NCBI RefSeq assembly: GCF_030161375.1
Contig: NZ_BSSQ01000008.1
Span: 170,108 to 234,107, forward strand
DNA length: 64,000 bases
Direction: 5' to 3'
From: Paenibacillus glycanilyticus
Lineage (GTDB): Bacteria > Bacillota > Bacilli > Paenibacillales > Paenibacillaceae
The position numbers and the translations under genes are program-made. Shown piece after piece: positions 61,619 to 64,000 of this stretch (positions are counted from its first letter, which is position 1; the number at the start of each line of letters is the position of its first letter). A model generated the notes under the pieces. It was not told the DNA's origin. It saw only the letters and a program-made list of their open reading frames with translations, and searched no databases.

Positions 61619-62542
61619 CTAGAAGATAGCCGAATCTTTATCGATTTTGCGGGCGGCATAGTTGCTTGCGATAACCAGGACAAATGCGATCATCGACTGC
61701 AGGAAGCCTGCCGCGGATGCCATGCCGATGTCGCCGGATTTGCGCAAACTGCGGTACACGAACGTATCGATAACGTCTGTTGTCGGGAACAGCAGCGAAG
61801 CGTCGCCAACCATCGCGTAGAACATCCCAAAGTCCGCATTCATAATTCTTCCCACCGCGAGCAGCGTTAAAATAATGATCGTTGGCCGCAGCATCGGAAG
61901 GCTGATGTAACGGATTTGCTGCCATCTTGTCGCTCCGTCGATCGATGCGGCTTCATAATAGGAGTTGTCGATGGAGGTCAAGGCCGCCAAATAAATGATC
62001 GTTCCGTAGCCGGTTACCTTCCACCTAATAGCGATGGTCAAGATGATTGGCCATAAGCCCGCTTCGCTGTAGAAGTCGATTGGCTGAAGGCCTATCAGGG
62101 TAAGGAAGTGGTTCACCGCGCCGCTCTCGAAGTCGAGCAGGTTGTAGGCGAATACGCCAACGACGATCCAGGAGATAAAGAACGGCAGGAACGTCAGCGA
62201 CTGCGACACCCGTTTGAAATACTTGTTCCTAATCTCATTGAGCAACAGCGCGAATCCAACCTCGAAGATCAGACCCACCGTGATAAACAGCGCGTTCAGC
62301 AGGATGGTGTTTCTTACGGCCCGGAACGCGGTGTCCGAGGAGAACAAGTAATCAAAGTTATCAAATAGCGGATCCATCCAGTTGCTGCCGAAGATGCCTT
62401 TGGTGAAGTCGAAATCTTTGAAGGCGATTACAAGTCCGGCCAGCGGCAGATAGTTGAACAAAAATAGGAGTACCGCTACTGGGAGGAACATAAGCAGCAA
62501 GGTGCGATTTTTAAACAATTCCCGAATGACTCCATTTTTCAT
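61619..62542 (-). CDS. Oligosaccharide ABC importer permease (LplB type)
   Basis: A 307-residue permease with six membrane helices, docking loop DNSYYEAASIDGATRWQQIR and the C-terminal NYAARKIDKDSAIF. First gene of the second importer operon. ATG 62542 follows AGAGAGAAGGG. Unlike many Paenibacillus Lpl-type loci, no YesM/YesN-type two-component pair lies next to it in this window. Confidence 0.94.
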   Translation of the reverse strand: MKNGVIRELFKNRTLLLMFLPVAVLLFLFNYLPLAGLVIAFKDFDFTKGIFGSNWMDPLFDNFDYLFSSDTAFRAVRNTILLNALFITVGLIFEVGFALLLNEIRNKYFKRVSQSLTFLPFFISWIVVGVFAYNLLDFESGAVNHFLTLIGLQPIDFYSEAGLWPIILTIAIRWKVTGYGTIIYLAALTSIDNSYYEAASIDGATRWQQIRYISLPMLRPTIIILTLLAVGRIMNADFGMFYAMVGDASLLFPTTDVIDTFVYRSLRKSGDIGMASAAGFLQSMIAFVLVIASNYAARKIDKDSAIF

Positions 62543-62674
62543 AGCGTTTTCCCTTCTCTCTTGTGATAGTTTTATTGTAGATTTGAGGGGAATCGAAAAC
62601 CATGAGTGGATCTTATCCTTTATAGTTTGGGATTAAACAAACGTCCTGAGGGTGGTTTTTGCTATTAAAAAAAG
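62543..62674 (-). promoter_or_regulatory. Leader of the second importer operon
   Basis: On the minus strand TACAAT lies about 35 bases before the start codon and could serve as -10 element. I see no good -35 partner, so an activator may be needed. Confidence 0.4.
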
Positions 62675-62832
62675 GTAATAGCCCATCTAGGGGAGTAGGG
62701 TATGCTCCTTCGGCCGGCTGTTGTCTGCAGGAAATTTAGAATTAAGCCGATTGTTTATCGGATATTTCCCGCAGACAAAGGCGGACGCTTCGCTCCTCAG
62801 GAGCATACCCTACATCCTTATCTGGCTATTAC
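62675..62832. repeat. 158-bp nested palindrome (possible MITE-like element or structured RNA)
   Basis: Three nested inverted pairs: GTAATAGCC (62675-62683) with GGCTATTAC (62824-62832); GTAGGGTATGCTCCT (62695-62709) with AGGAGCATACCCTAC (62799-62813), 15 bp perfect; GTCTGCAGGAAAT (62723-62735) with ATTTCCCGCAGAC (62764-62776), one mismatch. An apex hairpin CCGAT/ATCGG lies inside. An A-run on the left and T-run on the right extend the pairing. No gene is inside. Confidence 0.9.
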
Positions 62833-62848
62833 TACTTTTTCAATGCAA

Positions 62849-62872
62849 AAAGCCGCCCGAAAGGACGGCTTT
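62849..62872. terminator. Terminator-like hairpin
   Basis: AAAGCCG and CGGCTTT enclose CCCGAAAGGA, with A-rich sequence on the left. It may end a transcript running on the minus strand from the palindrome side; no gene nearby clearly needs it. Confidence 0.5.
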
Positions 62873-62940
62873 GTTTGGTGGGTGGGACCGGGGGAAGTGC
62901 TCGCTATTGTGGCAGCTCGCTTGAGTTAAGATTCGTTTAG

Positions 62941-63125
62941 CTGCATTGTACGAAATGCAGGATATTTTATGAGATTAGAGCTATTGGTTGAATACACTGC
63001 ACAGAATGCAGCTTATTTTAGAAAAATTAGATATTTGTAAGACATTTAGTTGAATATGCTGCATTTGGTACAGGATAAATCTAGTTAGTGGGGTCGATAG
63101 AGCTACTATGCTGCATTTTGTGCAA
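62941..63125. repeat. Degenerate spaced repeat with CTGCAT palindromes
   Basis: Four CTGCA-type palindromes at 62941-62960, 62997-63011, 63059-63073 and 63111-63125, spaced 52-62 bases, linked by similar AT-rich segments (ATTTTA, TTAGA, GTTGAATA). Copy 1 has a perfect 7-bp stem CTGCATT/AATGCAG; later copies are weaker. The region holds no supported gene. Confidence 0.75.
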
Positions 63126-63153
63126 CGAGGGCAGGTTTATGCGACTGCTGTGG

Positions 63154-63408
63154 TTACTTTAACTTATGGTTGATGCTATGCAACAACTTGACGATCTCGG
63201 CCATTACGCGAATAAATACGCCTATTAGAATAAATTCGAATACAGTGGGAAGAAAAGGGGCTTTCGTGTCATCTTGACGCGGGACAAACGGGACTATAAA
63301 CCCGATTATTATGACCGCCCACGTTAAGAAGATAAGAAACGATGCCACTTTATTCGTGCTTTTATCGGTGTAATCCAATTCATGTCCGTTCATGTTGTCT
63401 TTTTCCAT
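63154..63408 (-). CDS. Small predicted membrane protein
   Basis: An 84-residue protein with two hydrophobic helices: VASFLIFLTWAVIIIGFIVPF (about residues 21-41) and FEFILIGVFIRVMAEIVKLL (about 57-76). I do not recognise the family. ATG 63408 follows GAAGGGAGAACGAT. A second ATG at 63393 (NGHELDYTDK) is also possible. It stands alone between the repeat region and the divergent sulfatase gene. Confidence 0.7.
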   Translation of the reverse strand: MEKDNMNGHELDYTDKSTNKVASFLIFLTWAVIIIGFIVPFVPRQDDTKAPFLPTVFEFILIGVFIRVMAEIVKLLHSINHKLK

Positions 63409-63531
63409 ATCGTTCTCCCTTCCAATCTTGCTGCCTAGTGAATGTAGACGTTATTAAACAGAAAAAGTTCCCCTCGCATATCGTTCCTCTCGGTCATTGC
63501 CAGAAAAAAACGTCAGATATAGACTAAAGAA

Positions 63532-63545
63532 AGAAAACGTTTACT
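63532..63545. promoter_or_regulatory. cre-like site before the sulfatase gene
   Basis: AGAAAACGTTTACT resembles a catabolite-responsive element and lies 28 bases upstream of the sulfatase start. One end departs from the consensus, so confidence is low. Confidence 0.4.
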
Positions 63546-63572
63546 TCGCATGCCAGAAAGGTGATGAACGAA

Positions 63573-64000
63573 TTGACAACCTCTTCCCCCCATGTAATCT
63601 TCATTACGATGGACGAACTTCGGAAAGACGCGTTAAGCTGTTACGGCAATAAGGCGATTGAAACTCCTCATCTGGATAAGCTTGCATCGGAAAGTATACG
63701 CTTCGATAAGGCTTATGCGGTAAGCCCTTGGTGCCTGCCGTCGCGTTCTGCGATTCTGACAGGCCAATATCCTCATCAAAGCGGGGCTTATAGCAACTTC
63801 CGCAAATGCGAGCTTTCCGCCGACATCCCCAATCTGTTTGGCACGTTTCGCGAGGGCGGTTACCGGACGGCGGTATTTGGAAAATGCCACTTCTCTCCCG
63901 TACCTTATAGCCAGACACGGCCAGAAGTGACGCTAGCCTATGAAGCGTTCAGGGATTATTACCTGAAGCTAGGCATCGATCATCTGGATTTGCAGGATGA
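63573..64000 (+). CDS. Type I sulfatase, N-terminal part (cut by window end)
   Basis: The frame stays open to the window edge. The product begins HVIFITMDELRKDALSCYGN, with metal-binding Asp14, and contains WCLPSRSAILTGQYP, the C-x-P-S-R formylglycine signature (C54) of type I sulfatases. KCHFSP follows near residue 110. Cys here would need maturation by an anaerobic or FGE-type modifying enzyme, not seen in this window. The start is TTG 63573, after AAAGGTGAT; ATG 63564 in the same frame is too close to that site but possible. No signal peptide, so it is probably intracellular. Confidence 0.88.
   Translation, partial: MTTSSPHVIFITMDELRKDALSCYGNKAIETPHLDKLASESIRFDKAYAVSPWCLPSRSAILTGQYPHQSGAYSNFRKCELSADIPNLFGTFREGGYRTAVFGKCHFSPVPYSQTRPEVTLAYEAFRDYYLKLGIDHLDLQD

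Noticed and set aside
62675..62832. Insertion sequence at the nested palindrome
   Set aside because: There is no transposase open frame and no clear target duplication; only a non-autonomous element remains possible.

Overview
The window looks like a chromosomal segment of a Paenibacillus-type Firmicute. It is AGGAGG-rich in ribosome binding sites and often uses TTG or GTG starts. It carries sporulation genes (ylbJ, yunB), Firmicute housekeeping genes (yutD, an M3B oligopeptidase), an LTA-synthase-like enzyme, an SLH-anchored surface protein and three ATPase-less sugar ABC importers. No rRNA, tRNA, CRISPR array, transposase, integrase or phage gene was seen.

Layout. 1-1.2 kb: seven tandem 62-bp hairpin repeats, then a frameshifted endonuclease-like gene. 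1.2-12.7 kb: a housekeeping and sporulation block (pepF, yycC-like, DUF2225, globin, ylbJ, nadK, yutD, lipA, an M23 peptidase, yunB, a nucleoside deaminase). 12.7-14.9 kb: an isolated eutBC pair. 15-20 kb: an LTA-synthase-like enzyme, a YhgE/Pip membrane protein and its TetR regulator with paired operator-like sites. 20.4-26.4 kb: hexose-phosphate genes (LacI regulator, manA, ROK fructokinase, then hxlR and hxlAB of the ribulose-monophosphate route). 26.5-32.3 kb: an amino-sugar module (binding protein, two permeases, NagZ-type GH3, ROK repressor).

32.8 kb to the right edge is a large carbohydrate region. It holds a GH8 exo-oligoxylanase, a GH116-type enzyme, an SDR, an enolase-superfamily dehydratase, a GH3 enzyme with PA14, a GH38 mannosidase, a divergent GH95-like enzyme, a complete Lpl-type importer with a GntR-LacI hybrid regulator, a Gfo/Idh/MocA oxidoreductase, a second Lpl-type importer followed by a 1979-residue SLH-anchored double beta-helix protein, and a sulfatase cut by the window edge. 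Likely cre or LacI-type sites (TGGAAACGCTT or TGTAAGCGG cores) lie before several of these genes.

Working model: complex glycans are cut at the cell surface by the SLH beta-helix protein and possibly other enzymes outside this window. Oligosaccharides then enter through the importers, which must borrow an ATPase encoded elsewhere, and are trimmed inside by the exo-acting GHs, none of which shows a signal peptide. Noncoding structure is rich: tandem hairpin repeats at both ends, a 158-bp nested palindrome at 62.7 kb, and a dispersed hairpin family at 11.3, 16.9 and 22.5 kb.
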